DNA from: Sebastes aleutianus
Taxonomy: Eukaryota > Chordata > Actinopteri > Perciformes > Sebastidae
Direction: 5' to 3'
Assembly: GCA_916700875.1 (NCBI GenBank)
Contig: CAKAKS010000039.1
Location: forward strand, 20,640,367 to 20,704,366
DNA: 64,000 nt
In this document: positions 47,091 to 58,335 of the stretch, one piece after another
Layout of the letters: each line of letters starts with the position of its first letter
Numbering within the stretch: the stretch's first letter is position 1
Notes under the pieces: model-generated
Told to the model about the DNA's origin: nothing
Database searches by the model: none
Seen by the model: the letters and a program-made list of their open reading frames with translations, nothing else
Translations under genes and position numbers: made by a program

Positions 47091-48407
47091 ATGCATATCC
47101 TTCCCTGCCCTGAACAAGAAGCCACCATGAGCAACGTCACGGTCACCGACAACACTGAGCCCATCAGCCGCACCATGAGTCCGGCAACCCCCAGCCCGTA
47201 CCCCTATCCGGTTAGTTTCCAGGTCTCCCTGACTGGCTTCCTCATGCTGGAGATCCTCCTGGGCATGAGCTCCAACCTCACTGTGCTCGCCCTCTACTGT
47301 ATGAAGTCGAACCTCATTAGCTCCGTCAGTAACATTGTCACTATGAACCTCCATGTGTTGGATGTGCTAATTTGCGTGTGCTGCATCCCCCTCACCATCG
47401 TGGTGGTGCTGCTCTCCCTGGAGGGGGACACCGCGCTCGTCTGCTGCTTCCATGAAGCCTGCGTCTCCTTTGCCAGCGTCGCCACTGCTGCTAATGTACT
47501 CGCCATCACCCTCGATCGCTACGACATCTCGGTCAAACCAGCCAACCGGGTGCTGACCATGGGCCGCGCCCTGGCCCTGCTGGCTGCCATTTGGGTGCTA
47601 TCCTTTGTTAGTTTCCTCGTACCCTTTATTGAGGTGGGCTTCTTCGCCCAGGGCCACACTGATCTGAACCAGACGGCGGTGGAGAACGTGATCCACACTA
47701 ACCAGTACTACACAGAACTTGGCCTCTATTACCACCTGCTGGCTCAGATTCCTATTTTCTTCTTTACCGCCGTCGTCATGCTCATCACCTACTCAAAGAT
47801 CCTGCAGGCGCTCAATATTCGCATCGGCACGCGTTTCCACGCTTCACAGAAGAAGAAGGCTCGCAGGAAAAAGCGTCCGTCCATGACAGCCATGACGACG
47901 CCGCAAGAGGCCACAGATGCCTCCCAGAGCAGCACCAGCCGCGTCCCCACACTGGGTATGCGCACCTCCGTCTCCGTCATCATCGCCTTGCGTAGGGCTG
48001 TGAAGCGCCACAGAGAAAGGCGAGAGCGCCAAAAGAGGGTTTTCAGGATGTCCCTCCTGATTGTGTCCACTTTCCTGCTGTGCTGGACGCCCATCACGGT
48101 GCTCAACACGGTCATCCTGAGCGTGGGCCCCAGTGACCTAATGGTCAAGTTGAGACTGGGCTTCCTGGTCATGGCTTACGGGACCACTATCTTTCACCCT
48201 CTACTCTACGCCTTCACCAGGCAGAAGTTCCAGAAAGTCTTGAAAAGCAAGATGAAGAAGCGAGTGGTGTCGATCATCGAGGCAGACCCTACCCCTAATA
48301 ACGCCATTATCCACAACTCCTGGATCGACCCAAAGAGGAACAAAAAGGTGACATTTGAGGACAAAGATGCCCGACAGAAATGTCTGTCTTCTGGGGACAT
48401 TGAGTGA
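47091..48407 (+). CDS. gpr22: GPR22-type orphan class A G-protein-coupled receptor
   Basis: The single-exon frame encodes 438 residues and is recognised as GPR22 from long near-identical stretches, notably the TM2, TM3, ICL3 and C-tail regions. Residues: extracellular N-terminus 1-44 with an N-glycosylation site at N15; TM1 about 45-70 (N62); TM2 80-107 (D91); TM3 116-141 with C118, then DRY at 142-144; TM4 160-182 (W168); ECL2 183-208 with a glycosylation site at N193; TM5 212-236 (P221); a long, very basic ICL3 237-315; TM6 with CWTP at 331-334; TM7 with HPLLY at 369-373 in place of NPxxY, a family trait. The usual ECL2 cysteine is missing. A splice acceptor ends at 47086. The ATG at 47127 has an ideal GCCACC context and would give 426 residues; the ATG at 47091 is weak but in frame. 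The family is an orphan, reported to couple to Gi/o and to act in heart, brain and fish ciliated organs. It could be the a or b paralogue. Confidence 0.95.
   Translation: MHILPCPEQEATMSNVTVTDNTEPISRTMSPATPSPYPYPVSFQVSLTGFLMLEILLGMSSNLTVLALYCMKSNLISSVSNIVTMNLHVLDVLICVCCIPLTIVVVLLSLEGDTALVCCFHEACVSFASVATAANVLAITLDRYDISVKPANRVLTMGRALALLAAIWVLSFVSFLVPFIEVGFFAQGHTDLNQTAVENVIHTNQYYTELGLYYHLLAQIPIFFFTAVVMLITYSKILQALNIRIGTRFHASQKKKARRKKRPSMTAMTTPQEATDASQSSTSRVPTLGMRTSVSVIIALRRAVKRHRERRERQKRVFRMSLLIVSTFLLCWTPITVLNTVILSVGPSDLMVKLRLGFLVMAYGTTIFHPLLYAFTRQKFQKVLKSKMKKRVVSIIEADPTPNNAIIHNSWIDPKRNKKVTFEDKDARQKCLSSGDIE
47121..47130 (+). promoter_or_regulatory. strong Kozak start context inside gpr22
   Basis: GCCACCATGA surrounds the second in-frame ATG at 47127, an optimal vertebrate initiation context apart from A instead of G at +4. 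The first ATG at 47091 has GATA immediately before it and C after it. Leaky scanning to 47127 is expected, giving two N-termini that differ by 12 residues. Confidence 0.6.
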
Positions 48408-48745
48408 AGGAACTCTTTTTCTTTAGGGTCAATAAAAAGCAGCTAAAACTGACATCAGGTCATGATGAAAAAGGGAAAATGTTAATCCAAAGCAGTAATG
48501 TAAATAATATGTGCAATAGAATGTACAAAAACAAGAGGTGGATAATTTATTACTATTTATTGAGAACAAATGTAGGTTTCATAGATACACCATATACTGT
48601 ACTGTAGATATTGCATGGCTTTTTGTAACGGTAGCAACATACAGTGTACATACATAATACATGTACAGCATAGGGTAAACAAGGTATATAAATAGAGAGA
48701 CAGAGACGTAGGTAATATTATGTATATGTCCATTTATAATAAATT
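48408..48745 (+). other. probable gpr22 3' UTR with poly(A) signals
   Basis: Sequence after the TGA stop contains AATAAA at 48431-48436, close to the stop, and at 48738-48743. Further AATAAA motifs lie at 49456, 49488 and 49592, so a longer 3' UTR is possible. Which site is used cannot be told from sequence. Confidence 0.4.
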
Positions 48746-50140
48746 TCGTGTTCACTCACCTAACGCAGCAAAAAGGCTTCCTATTCTCCCCTCCCCCCAA
48801 GTAAAGTGTTTGTGATTGTGTAACAACTGTGAGATTACTCCCATTCATCACCATGCCACTTGCTCCGACACCAGACCTGCAATCCCCCCGTGACCACTGA
48901 CCTTATTGCCAGGGAGCCCTCTGAGGGAAGGCGGCAGGCTGGTCAAACACGGAGAGACGGGAATGGAAAGGAAGTAGCGAAAGTAGTGCATGTTATGTTG
49001 CTATAGCCGAGAAAGCTATGGGGGTACTGTTCACAATCACTGCTTTTAGAGTTAAAGAAGAACACGTGCATTCCTCAGACACAATAGAAGACCATGGCTC
49101 TCATCACCTCGTATGACATAAACCAGATGTAATCAAAGCCTAGTCTGTTTCACTTTAACAGTCACGTCTTTGAGCCAAATGGAAAATCTACAGTTGCCTT
49201 ATTCCGGTTTGATGAATTGAGCATGACTTTACGGTGGGACAGGGACTGTGACAGGGAGAGCACATATTGAACACAATGAAGAACAAATATTGTTTTAATT
49301 CTCAAAGTGAATCCTCAGATGTTATGTTTTCATAAAGAAGTTATTTAATCAAACTAAAGGAAAATGTTGAAAATGGTTGTATTATCAAATTGTCTGTTTT
49401 TAATAACCCTAGCCGAAAACAACAATGCTCTCCAAATAAGCAAATCCATAACTGCAATAAAGAACTCCTGCAAAAATCTTAAAGCCTAATAAAAGATTCT
49501 GTTTACAATCCACAATAACAGATAATGAAGTTCTTCTTCCCTGCCTGTGTATTGTCTACCAATAGCGCCTGTCCTCCTTTGTTTATCAAGGAATAAAGCT
49601 AGTGGAATTGTATTTCCCAGGTGGCTGCTGCTGCTAGATTATAATTCAGCCAGCCTTGTATTTCTTTTGGCTCGACTCATCTATGAACAAAGTTTGCCCT
49701 AAATAAGTAGGAATAATTTAATCATATAGCTGCAGAAGAATTTCAGTTGTAATATACGAGAAAAAAAAAAAACTGTCAGCTTATTACAGCTTATTACATT
49801 CAGTGTGCGCACTAATGTTGAATCTAGATGCAGAGTTATAATATGCATTAGCATATAAAGCCCTGCGCGGCTAGCCTGGCAGCTCACTTCTTTACAATCC
49901 CTGGGTCAGGGATTACCTTCTAAAATGAGGATATATACTGTGCAGTAGATTCACATGCATGCATAAAGCCACACAAATGCATATGCACACTGTACTCCAC
50001 GGTATCTCTCGGTAATGAGCTTATTACGCCTTTGCTGTCTCAGGTACAGTAGAAAATTGAAGAGCCCTTTAGATCCTGAGAGCACAGGGCTGTTGGCTAG
50101 CAGAGCGATTACACAACCTCGATCAGATGCTCCTCCGGCT
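48746..50140. other. no gene recognised downstream of gpr22
   Basis: Unique-looking AT-rich sequence, possibly extended 3' UTR near its start. No other gene was seen. Confidence 0.35.
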
Positions 50141-50147
50141 GCCAGAC

Positions 50148-50150
<3 letters not shown>

Positions 50151-50196
<46 letters not shown>
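50151..50196. repeat. (TG)n microsatellite
   Basis: About 23 TG units. The 151- and 73-codon frames across it on opposite strands are artefacts. Confidence 0.95.
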
Positions 50197-50197
<1 letters not shown>

Positions 50198-50199
50198 TT

Positions 50200-51030
50200 T
50201 GTAGCACAACAGAGAGGGCTGATATGGGAATATTGATGCAGGCGAGGTTCTTTATGACCCCGCTGTAAACAGGCAGTGTGGATGTCACGGTACCTCGAGG
50301 GCATGTCTGTGATTGAGAGTGGAGATGGGATGACAGCCAGCAACAGATTAGGGGAGGGAAAATGACCTATGAGATGAAACATCGAGCCAGAGGATACATT
50401 TAACAAACATATGAGTCCAACTTTTAGAAGGCAAACTTCAAAGGTGGAGCATAAATATACAAATGTATTTCTGTTATCAATATAACAATGATACTACCAG
50501 ACCTGCTCAAATGTCAGGTATTATTCCAAACGTCATCAGTGCTATACTGAAAAAATCATTTGTATTGATTACCTTCTAAAATTACCCCTCCAATAATGTC
50601 CAGCACTATTTACACTAACTAGACTTTGAGGTCACAATTTGTTTTCCATCATGAGGTGCAGAAGCTAAGCAAAAAAGGTCTTTCAAGCACAACCAACATG
50701 GCCTGATGTTCTGACTGAACTGCCATTTTATTATCACTGCTTTATTCAGACATTCGCTTCTTGTTTCTTGTCATTTTCTGTTTGGTATTTTGCTCTCACT
50801 TATCACTGAGACTGATGTATCTGTTCTCTTGATGTCATTTTCCGCCGAAATTGATAGTGTTTGAGTTCTAGATAGAAGCAGTTAGCGTCAAGTTTATCAT
50901 GTTCATTGATGTTAGATGATGCTTTTGTAACATACAGACCAATGTTCCATGAAGTATTTACCATTTTATTGCCACTGTGCACAGCGAGCTACATGACAAG
51001 CCTTCTTTAACTTGATCCTCATTATTCATC
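50200..51030. other. no gene recognised
   Basis: AT-rich spacer without repeat ends or coding frames. Confidence 0.4.
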
Positions 51031-51033
51031 ATT

Positions 51034-51036
<3 letters not shown>

Positions 51037-51088
<52 letters not shown>
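51037..51088. repeat. (GA)n microsatellite
   Basis: About 26 perfect GA units. Confidence 0.95.
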
Positions 51089-51089
<1 letters not shown>

Positions 51090-51092
<3 letters not shown>

Positions 51093-52318
51093 GATCTATT
51101 GCACGCAGTGTTTCTGTAAGTTATTAAAAATAATAATTCAAATGTCAACGTTATGAATGAAGCTTCAAACTATTTGGTACAGGCCTAATTATATATGCAT
51201 AAAGCGCACACATGGAACATAATGTGGACTTTCATACCATAGTGTGATTACAAATGCATGTGAGTGAATATTGGAGTGCTAATTAGTTTCTATGTCCCAT
51301 TCATTGTCTCAATGCACTTATACGGCCATTATGCAAAGGCCTCAATTCGGCTGCCGGAGGAGAGTACCAACGTTAATCGGTGATACTCTTAGTGACGAAA
51401 GGGGACATAAAAAACAAAAAAACATGTTTTTAGCTTTCTAAATGTCATACTATCATTATGAAAATACAGGCATGTGCAGAATAAGTATTCAGGAAAAGTC
51501 AGGGAAGGAAGGAAAATATCACACACAATGAAGGAATAATTCAAATTTTGGGACCACAACGTTAAATGGCGTTGGCTATGGTGGTCCTAGTGTTAAGGCC
51601 ATCAAGGGAGAAACAACAATAAGTATTGGATTTTTTGTAGTATTAAACTTTTTCTCTTGGGGAGAATGGCAAAAAAATAATTTCTTTTAAAGAAATGCAT
51701 GACGGTCTTCTAATTGAGAACTGTTTTTAGTCAGTTTAATTTACAGGCTCGATAGCTCCACTTTTTTTTTTTTTTTTTTTTTTAAATCAATGCTTGCTGC
51801 TATATTTGTTTGGATTCTGGCTCTGACACAGTTAGATGACGTTTCTAACCTTGGTCCAGCCTATAAAGGCACCGACTGGCTCAGTAGTTTCTCCAACTGG
51901 AGAAAAACAACAGAAGTCTGAATCTCTTGCGCCAAAAATAACACTGATACACGATCAGAGTGGATGCACTTTTACTTCAAATAGCATATTTCTGTCAAAT
52001 AGCTGCTAAAAGTGCTCCAGTATGCTCTTGAAATATTCATCTTAAAAGCTGGATCTGTTCCAAAACATTATCCAGAGCTTTGGGGTATGTTGTAAAATGT
52101 TGTTGGGAACATTAGGCAATGACCGGTGACCTCAATTTTGTCTCAATCTCATTATCATGATGAATTTCATTTTTAAAGCTACCTTAAGCAATTGTTGATA
52201 TTGACCATCCAAGGCCAAGAAAACGCAACATAGCCTAGACATATTTGTGTTTATCAAGTTAATTAGCTTATTAAGAACTTAAAATGTTGTAAAAATACAG
52301 GTTAATGAAGCTTAAAAT
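51090..52318. other. no gene recognised
   Basis: Includes a 22-base poly(T) at 51762-51783. No coding frame or terminal repeats. Confidence 0.4.
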
Positions 52319-52460
52319 TAGGGATGCACCGATACGGGATCGGATATCTGGCCGATACTGACTCAAATAGCTGGATCAGGTATTGGTGACAATGGGGCTG
52401 ATCTATTCAATTCAGTTTTGACCCATTTGTTGCTGACTTAAAAAGGTTTACACTTTACTT
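52319..52460 (-). mobile_element. hAT-type GATGCACC element, short fragment
   Basis: It begins TAGGGATGCACCGATACGGG and matches about 140 bp of the family at 38493 before an internal deletion (AATTCAGTTTTGACC joins two parts that are apart in full copies). Confidence 0.75.
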
Positions 52461-52588
52461 GTATGTGTCTTCTTTTTCCTTTTTATTCTGTATATAATTC
52501 CAAATAATCCAATATTGTGAGGGGCAAGCATTAGCATTTATGTTTAAACTCTGAACTCAGCTTAAGATAGTATCATCTACTTTTGTTG

Positions 52589-52927
52589 TAGGGCTGGGCT
52601 ATTGGCCAAAATCTTCAATCATGACATAGGCCATTTCATATCTTGATAACGATATATAACATGATATAACAGGTTTTATGTCAATTCAATAAATAAATAG
52701 TCTATATGAAATAACCACATGCTAAAGCCTATTTTTGTATAGCCTACTCCTGTGTGAATTAAATACTTGAGTTTTTTGTCATTTTAAGAACTTGAGTAAA
52801 TGAACATAAGTTTTAAGTGAAATTATAGAGAAAAAAAATAAATACAGAAAATAAATATCGTTATCGAAACGACATTTTTATATTGTTTTGACGTTTTATC
52901 TATATATCGTTCTATTGCACAGCCCTA
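52589..52927. mobile_element. hAT-type short element TAGGGCTGGGC
   Basis: 339 bp, begins TAGGGCTGGGCTATTGG and ends TTGCACAGCCCTA; flanks TTTTGTTG (52581-52588) and CTTTATTG (52928-52935) agree at 6 of 8 positions. The interior is rich in GATAT motifs. Confidence 0.7.
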
Positions 52928-52935
52928 CTTTATTG

Positions 52936-54039
52936 TTATGATTGCTACTATATTGATTGTGTGTGGTTTCCATTTCATTTTGGCCCACATGGGACCACTT
53001 TCATTAATGTAGACATTTCTGAACGGCTGCCATCTCAAGGTCAGCGTCCTTGGTTAGCATATTGGATAGGTTAGCAGGCCGCCACTACACCTCTAACCCG
53101 AGGTGACCTGCAGAGAAAAAGATAGGTCAATATACTACCATACTCAATAGCAGAGGTTCAATGAGGCTTCACCGTGAGCCGCATTATAGAATCACTTGAC
53201 CCTGATGTGTCCTTTTCCTTCTCCCCTATACTCCACATCAAGGTTGATATTTACTGCTGTCCCTATCACATACATTATGTCCCTCCCTCTCTCGCTCGCA
53301 GCCATCCCCAATTCAGATGCCATCTCTTCAGGGCTCCTCTCTATCCAGCCGCAAACACAGAATAAAAGCCTGGGAAATCACATTACTCTGTCCGTATGGA
53401 GCCTCTATTGCATTAGGTCAGCGAACACTCAACTGTAATTCTGCTATCGTAGAGAAGAAGAAAGTGAATTGAGCACACCAGCCAGCACAGCTTGACAAAT
53501 TGTTGCTTGTGGTCATTTTCCAAATGTTACTCTCACCAAGCCACATTTGCTGTAGAGAGATGGAGGGACACTTTACAGAGCGGGTAGATATACGGCTCTG
53601 ATATACAACCTATATCTGTACAAGAAAATCTATGGCTCAGGTGGAAACCAGGAATCAAGGGCAGACAATGAAGTATGACCTCTACCTGCTGCTATGACCT
53701 TAATGGCATCACTGTGTGGCATTGGAGAAAAATAACAAACCAGTGTGCCGTTGAATCAATGCTGTGTATGGATTACTGTTCTCTATCGGTATCAGGCGAG
53801 AGCAGACTTTTATTGACATGTGAAGTGCTCTCCTTTATTATCCAGTCATCAGAGAACAAATTACTCCTAGGGGGTAAACAGGGAACTTCACACGCATGCA
53901 GAAATAAAGAATATTGTAGTGTTATTGTAATAATTAAAAAAAATAGTATTTTTATGAAGGCAAATTGGCCACAGCACAAGAAAGGCTTATGTTATCACTG
54001 TTATAGAGACTGTTTAGTGTGTAAGAATTTTGATGAAAT
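52936..54039. other. no gene recognised
   Basis: The 122-codon + strand frame at 53675-54043 and shorter frames at 53174-53438 show no known domain. Confidence 0.4.
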
Positions 54040-54047
54040 GTGATATT

Positions 54048-54774
54048 TAGGGCTGTCAATCTTAGCGCGATAATAATGCATTAACACAAATTAACACCAC
54101 TAATTTCTTAACACTAATCTATTAACACAACTTGCAATTTTTAGGTTGTAGCGGGCTCAGTTTTAAAGCTAGAGTGAAGATACTGGCATAATATGAAACT
54201 AAAAGACCTGAATAATCCATTGGTATCAACCATGTCATACTAGCTTGTCGTGAAAAAGGCTAAATAAAGAACTTAGGCTAAATTTTGGCGAGGAAAAACT
54301 GGCATGGCCTCACTGACCTCAAGATATGTGAATGAAAATAGGTTCTATGGGTACCCACGAGTCTCCCCTTTACAGACATGCCCTCTTTATGATAATCACA
54401 TGCAGTTTGGGGCAAGTCATAGTCAAGTCAGCACACTGACACACTGACAGCTGTTGTTGCCTGTTGGGCTTGAGTTTGCCATGTTATGATTTGAGCATAT
54501 TTTTCATGCTAAATGCAGTACCTGTGAGGGTTTCTGGACAATATTTGTCATTGTTTTGTGTTGATAATTGATTTCCAGTAATAAATATATACATACAGCA
54601 AGCTGTTTGCCCACTCTTATGTTGGTAAGAGTATTAAATACTTGACAAATCTCCCTTTAAGGTACATTTTAAAACAGATGAAAAATGTGCGGTGAATTTG
54701 CGATTAATCGCGATTTACTATGGACAATCATGCGATTAATTGCGATTCGATATTTGAATCGATTCACAGCCCAA
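54048..54774. mobile_element. hAT-type element TAGGGCTGTCAATC, complete copy
   Basis: 727 bp, begins TAGGGCTGTCAATC and ends GATTCACAGCCCAA, with flanks GTGATATT (54040-54047) and GTGCTATT (54775-54782), 7 of 8 identical. The right end has repeated GCGATTAAT(C/T)GCGATT motifs. The window's first kilobase holds another copy and 16600-16880 a relative. Confidence 0.85.
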
Positions 54775-54782
54775 GTGCTATT

Positions 54783-56030
54783 ATATTGCGAATCATCATC
54801 CTTGTGGCTCAGACAAAGGGACCGACGAGCATATAGTCTTATCTCACTAAACCAAAAATGGGAAGGACAAAAAGAAGTCAGAAGTGCCGACATGGCTGAA
54901 TGCCCAGTAGTCCCCGTGTGTGTGCACCTGCCAGTCAGTGTGGGATTGTGTATGTGCCCATCTATTCTACTCCAGCATGTGTAGCTATGCCCATACAGCA
55001 TGTGCACCCAGCTTTGTGTCAGTCCAATTGTTTTATCAGGCAGTGACAGAGTGTCAACCTCCGTGTGTGAGAGGGGAGCCAGCAGAGAGGAGATTGCTGC
55101 CCTCCAGCTCTCCCTACTGTCTGCTGATGACTCTTCTCTGAGGGATGTGAATGGGACCACCACAACAGAGCTCACTACCGCAGCCTGGCAGCTTGAGTCT
55201 GCAAAGCTACATGGTGACGATTTGTATTATTAAAGCCAAAAGAGACTATTACTTTTTAAATGGATTCCATTCTCCTCCAAGTGTCCTCGTTTCACAATAG
55301 AATTGCAAAGCGGCGAAAGTTATTTTGAGTGTCCAGGGCTCCTGTAGTAAAGGTCCCATTCAATTTATGCATAGACGATGTTGGGCTTGGATGGACTTAA
55401 AACTCATTATGCTTGAATCGTCAGAACAAAAGGTGAGCACTAACTGGCTCTTTAATAAAAAGTAAGGGGAGAATAAGGAAAGAAGTTAACAATGAGTACC
55501 AATGTGCATTTCCTCCATACTTTAAATTCTGTAGTGCTGCCAACATTGAGCTGAAACTAAAGGGCTAGAAACCTGATAAAACATTCAGCAGTTTACATTT
55601 TGAATAAAAGGGGATCACCTGGAAGCAGCTCTGATTCACAACTCTGACTGTCTTCTTCTTATGGCTGGGCAAATAATTTAAAACTTTATAAATTTATTAA
55701 ACATAACTAATTAAACATCATTTCTCAGAAACAAAGTTTAAATAATTAACATTAGTTATGGCTATAATATAAACCTATAGCACTACTAAATTATCCAAGA
55801 GACTCCTGTGTTTCTGTGTTGAGGAACATTAAGAGTGTCATTATAAGATATTTTCTAATTATCTAATTAAAAAGAAAGGGGGTGAAACTATTTTAATAGT
55901 CAATTCTTTCTGATATTTTATAGACCAAATGATTAACCAAGAAAATAATCGGCAGATTAAGCAATAATAAAAAATAATCATTAGTTGGATCCCTTGTTAA
56001 ATCTGAAGTAGACGACGTTGAAGCAGATTT
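54783..56030. other. no gene recognised; hAT-derived fragment at 55910-56000
   Basis: The 168-codon minus-strand frame (54669-55175) starts inside the hAT flank and overlaps + strand frames; no domain was recognised. 55910-56000 (TATAGACCAAATGATTAACC, AATCATTAGTTGGATCCC) is a decayed end of the 62232-62588 family. Confidence 0.4.
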
Positions 56031-56034
56031 ATTT

Positions 56035-56641
56035 TTATAAAACGGTCGCTATATCCTGACAGTAGTACATGAAACAGTTAACCTGAAAAAAATCATGTGC
56101 CTCTGTGTCCTCCGGTGCTCCTAACGGCATCTGCAAGATTTCACAGACCGGAGGAAAACCAGCAGTCGGAGCTGATCTGAGATCCGCTGTCCATCTGCCG
56201 TCTATGAGAGCCGGCTGTCAATCACTCGCGAACTCCAACTAAACGGTCAAACTAGGAAGCGCTGATCAAATATGAATCAATATTATGTTACGTTAATGCC
56301 TATTTCTCACCTCAAATGTTTTCAGAATCATCTTGTAGTGTACTGTTTAGCTGTAAAATGAGAAAATTTGTGAGGCGGCAGCCACTGTGGAATCTGTTGA
56401 ATGAACGCCAAGTTCCAGTCACGTGACAGGAGCAGAGACAATAGGAACGCTCTCCCTCTGAAATGACCTGTGATTGGTCAAAGTCTCCCGTCACGGGCTA
56501 GATTTTTTAAAGCCTGAAAACAGAGCTATGAGGAGGTGCAGAAGTCTAATTATGGCTCAGAACACTTGAATTACAATATGCTGAAAGGTTATTATGGGAT
56601 TTTTGCCCAATGATGCCAGAAACATACTGCCTACTGCCACT
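56035..56641. mobile_element. TTAA-type element (CTACTGC end), left end decayed
   Basis: It follows the family of 29227-29697 (CGCTATATCCTGACAGTAGT, ATCTGCAAGATTTC, GAAAGGTTATTATGG) and ends CTACTGCCACT at TTAA 56642-56645. It is longer than the 29-kb copy because it keeps a central segment shared with 32180-32638. Confidence 0.7.
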
Positions 56642-56645
56642 TTAA

Positions 56646-57112
56646 AGGGTAACTTCAGTATTTTTCAACCTGGACCCTATTTTCCCATGTGTTTGTAACT
56701 AATGGGGACAACACTTTCTGAAATTGGTCCAGTATTGAGCTGTAACCGGCAGCCATGAAACGAGCTGCGAGGGCCAGTGATCAGCGTCAATGTAACACTG
56801 ACAGGCTCTGATTGTTATTATAAGTGTCTGACAACATTATGGAGAGGAGCCGGCAGAGAAATTAAATGTTTACCTTTCACTTGATCCTGTTTGTTTGTTG
56901 TTGTGTCATGGCAAAAAGAAGCACTTTTAGTGGACGTAAATGTCGGTGCCAGCTTGCCCCGATAGCACCATATTGCAGCCTGTGAGCAGCTGCCATCTAC
57001 AGCGCTCTCCCTCAATACTGGACTAATGTCAGAAACTGTTGTCCCCATTAGTCAGTTAGATACAAAAACATGGGAAAATAGGGTCCAGGTTGAAAAATAC
57101 CGAAGTTACCCT
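56646..57112. mobile_element. TTAA-type element AGGGTAACTTC with inverted repeats over 100 bp
   Basis: 467 bp, flanked by TTAA at 56642-56645 and 57113-57116. The first 100 bp or so (AGGGTAACTTCAGTATTTTT onward) is inverse to the last 100 bp with few mismatches, so the element would fold into a long hairpin. It shares its left TTAA with the preceding element. Confidence 0.85.
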
Positions 57113-57116
57113 TTAA

Positions 57117-58120
57117 TATTAGTGCAACTGGTGGGAAACCATTCTCTCTTCAAGTAAATTTGTATTGGACGTTTATCTTCACTTCATGCCACGTACAGTA
57201 TAGACAGCTGATACTGCAGCTCTAACTAAAATGATATGAAGTGATTAATCCTCTATCCAAATTCTCAGTCTGCCTTCTCTATAAAACCTGAAATACCAGA
57301 TTTCACCATGTCGGACAGTAAAAATACTGCTCCTATAATTAAACTAGCCATAAACATGCAGCAACAGAATGTACTGCATTACCTTAAACCAGGTGTTTTT
57401 CCTGCACCACTTTCTGGGGGAAAAAACATCCTTCGGGATCTGACCAGATCCCTGGACGCATGTAAATATGCACTCTGTGCTGAAAAGGAGTGTTAACTTC
57501 TTTGATACTGAACATTTCCATTTCCCACCCAACATTTTTGTGAATCACACAGTTAACTGCACAACATCTCCCCCTCAACTCCTCCTACCGCAGCTCTAAC
57601 TCTGTTTTCTGCCCCCTATCTGTACGCGCATCTTGAAATAGCGTTGCTGAGAAACAGTCCATACAGCAAGGGCATAATATACTGTGAATTCATCATCTGA
57701 CCTTATTTCATTATGAAACAACAAACACAGTCTATACAGTATATCATAATCCAAATAAGAGACATTTTTCAAACTGCAACACACCCACTGAGTTTGGCAA
57801 TCTCAGTCTCAAAATCACTCACATCCTCCACATCTACAGAGATTCATTACACAAACATACAAAAAGAACAAACTGTAATATTTGCCTGTTCATGCTTAAT
57901 GGTCTGTTCTAGTATATGTAGCTGTAGCTAGCTTAATGTAGGGTTGCAACAAACGTTATAAGAGTTCAATCATTGTTTAGCTGCTGACGGGATACAGTTA
58001 GTTTGTTCTTTTTTCATGCACTGGTCAGTTTTGAGATTTCTGACTATTTTGCTTCCACAACATAACACAACATAAACATCCAAAATACACATTTAGGTGT
58101 TTATTTTACTTCTTTGTCTA
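57117..58120. other. no gene recognised
   Basis: Short frames at 57308-57578 and 57596-57931 overlap on opposite strands and lack known domains. Confidence 0.4.
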
Positions 58121-58149
58121 TTTGCGTCTGTAGATTTCTCCTAAATTCA

Positions 58150-58320
58150 CCGAAAGTTAGCTTTAGATAAAGCCTCTTTTGTATATTTAAACATGAAATT
58201 TCAGAAAACTTGTAATACAAAAAATAATTGTCTTGATGTAATTACTAAACTGGGGAACTTTCATTGTGATATCCAGTAGTTAAAAGTTTTTACCCTACTC
58301 ACCTGTAGTGTGAATATTAC
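58150..58320 (+). repeat. 150-bp direct repeat, first copy
   Basis: It shares TATATTTAAACATG, AATTATTGTCTT/AATAATTGTCTT and CACCTG(T/G)(A/G)GTGT in order with 59425-59573. The sequence between the two copies includes a TTAA element and about 350 bp of related AT-rich repeat. Confidence 0.7.
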
Positions 58321-58335
58321 AATACATATCTTTAA

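Noticed and set aside
47789..48172. 127-codon frame antisense to gpr22
   Set aside because: It is a mirror of the biased codon use in a strongly conserved coding exon; no domain or independent evidence supports it.
54669..55175. 168-codon minus-strand frame
   Set aside because: It runs from unique sequence into the end of a hAT-type element and has no known domain.
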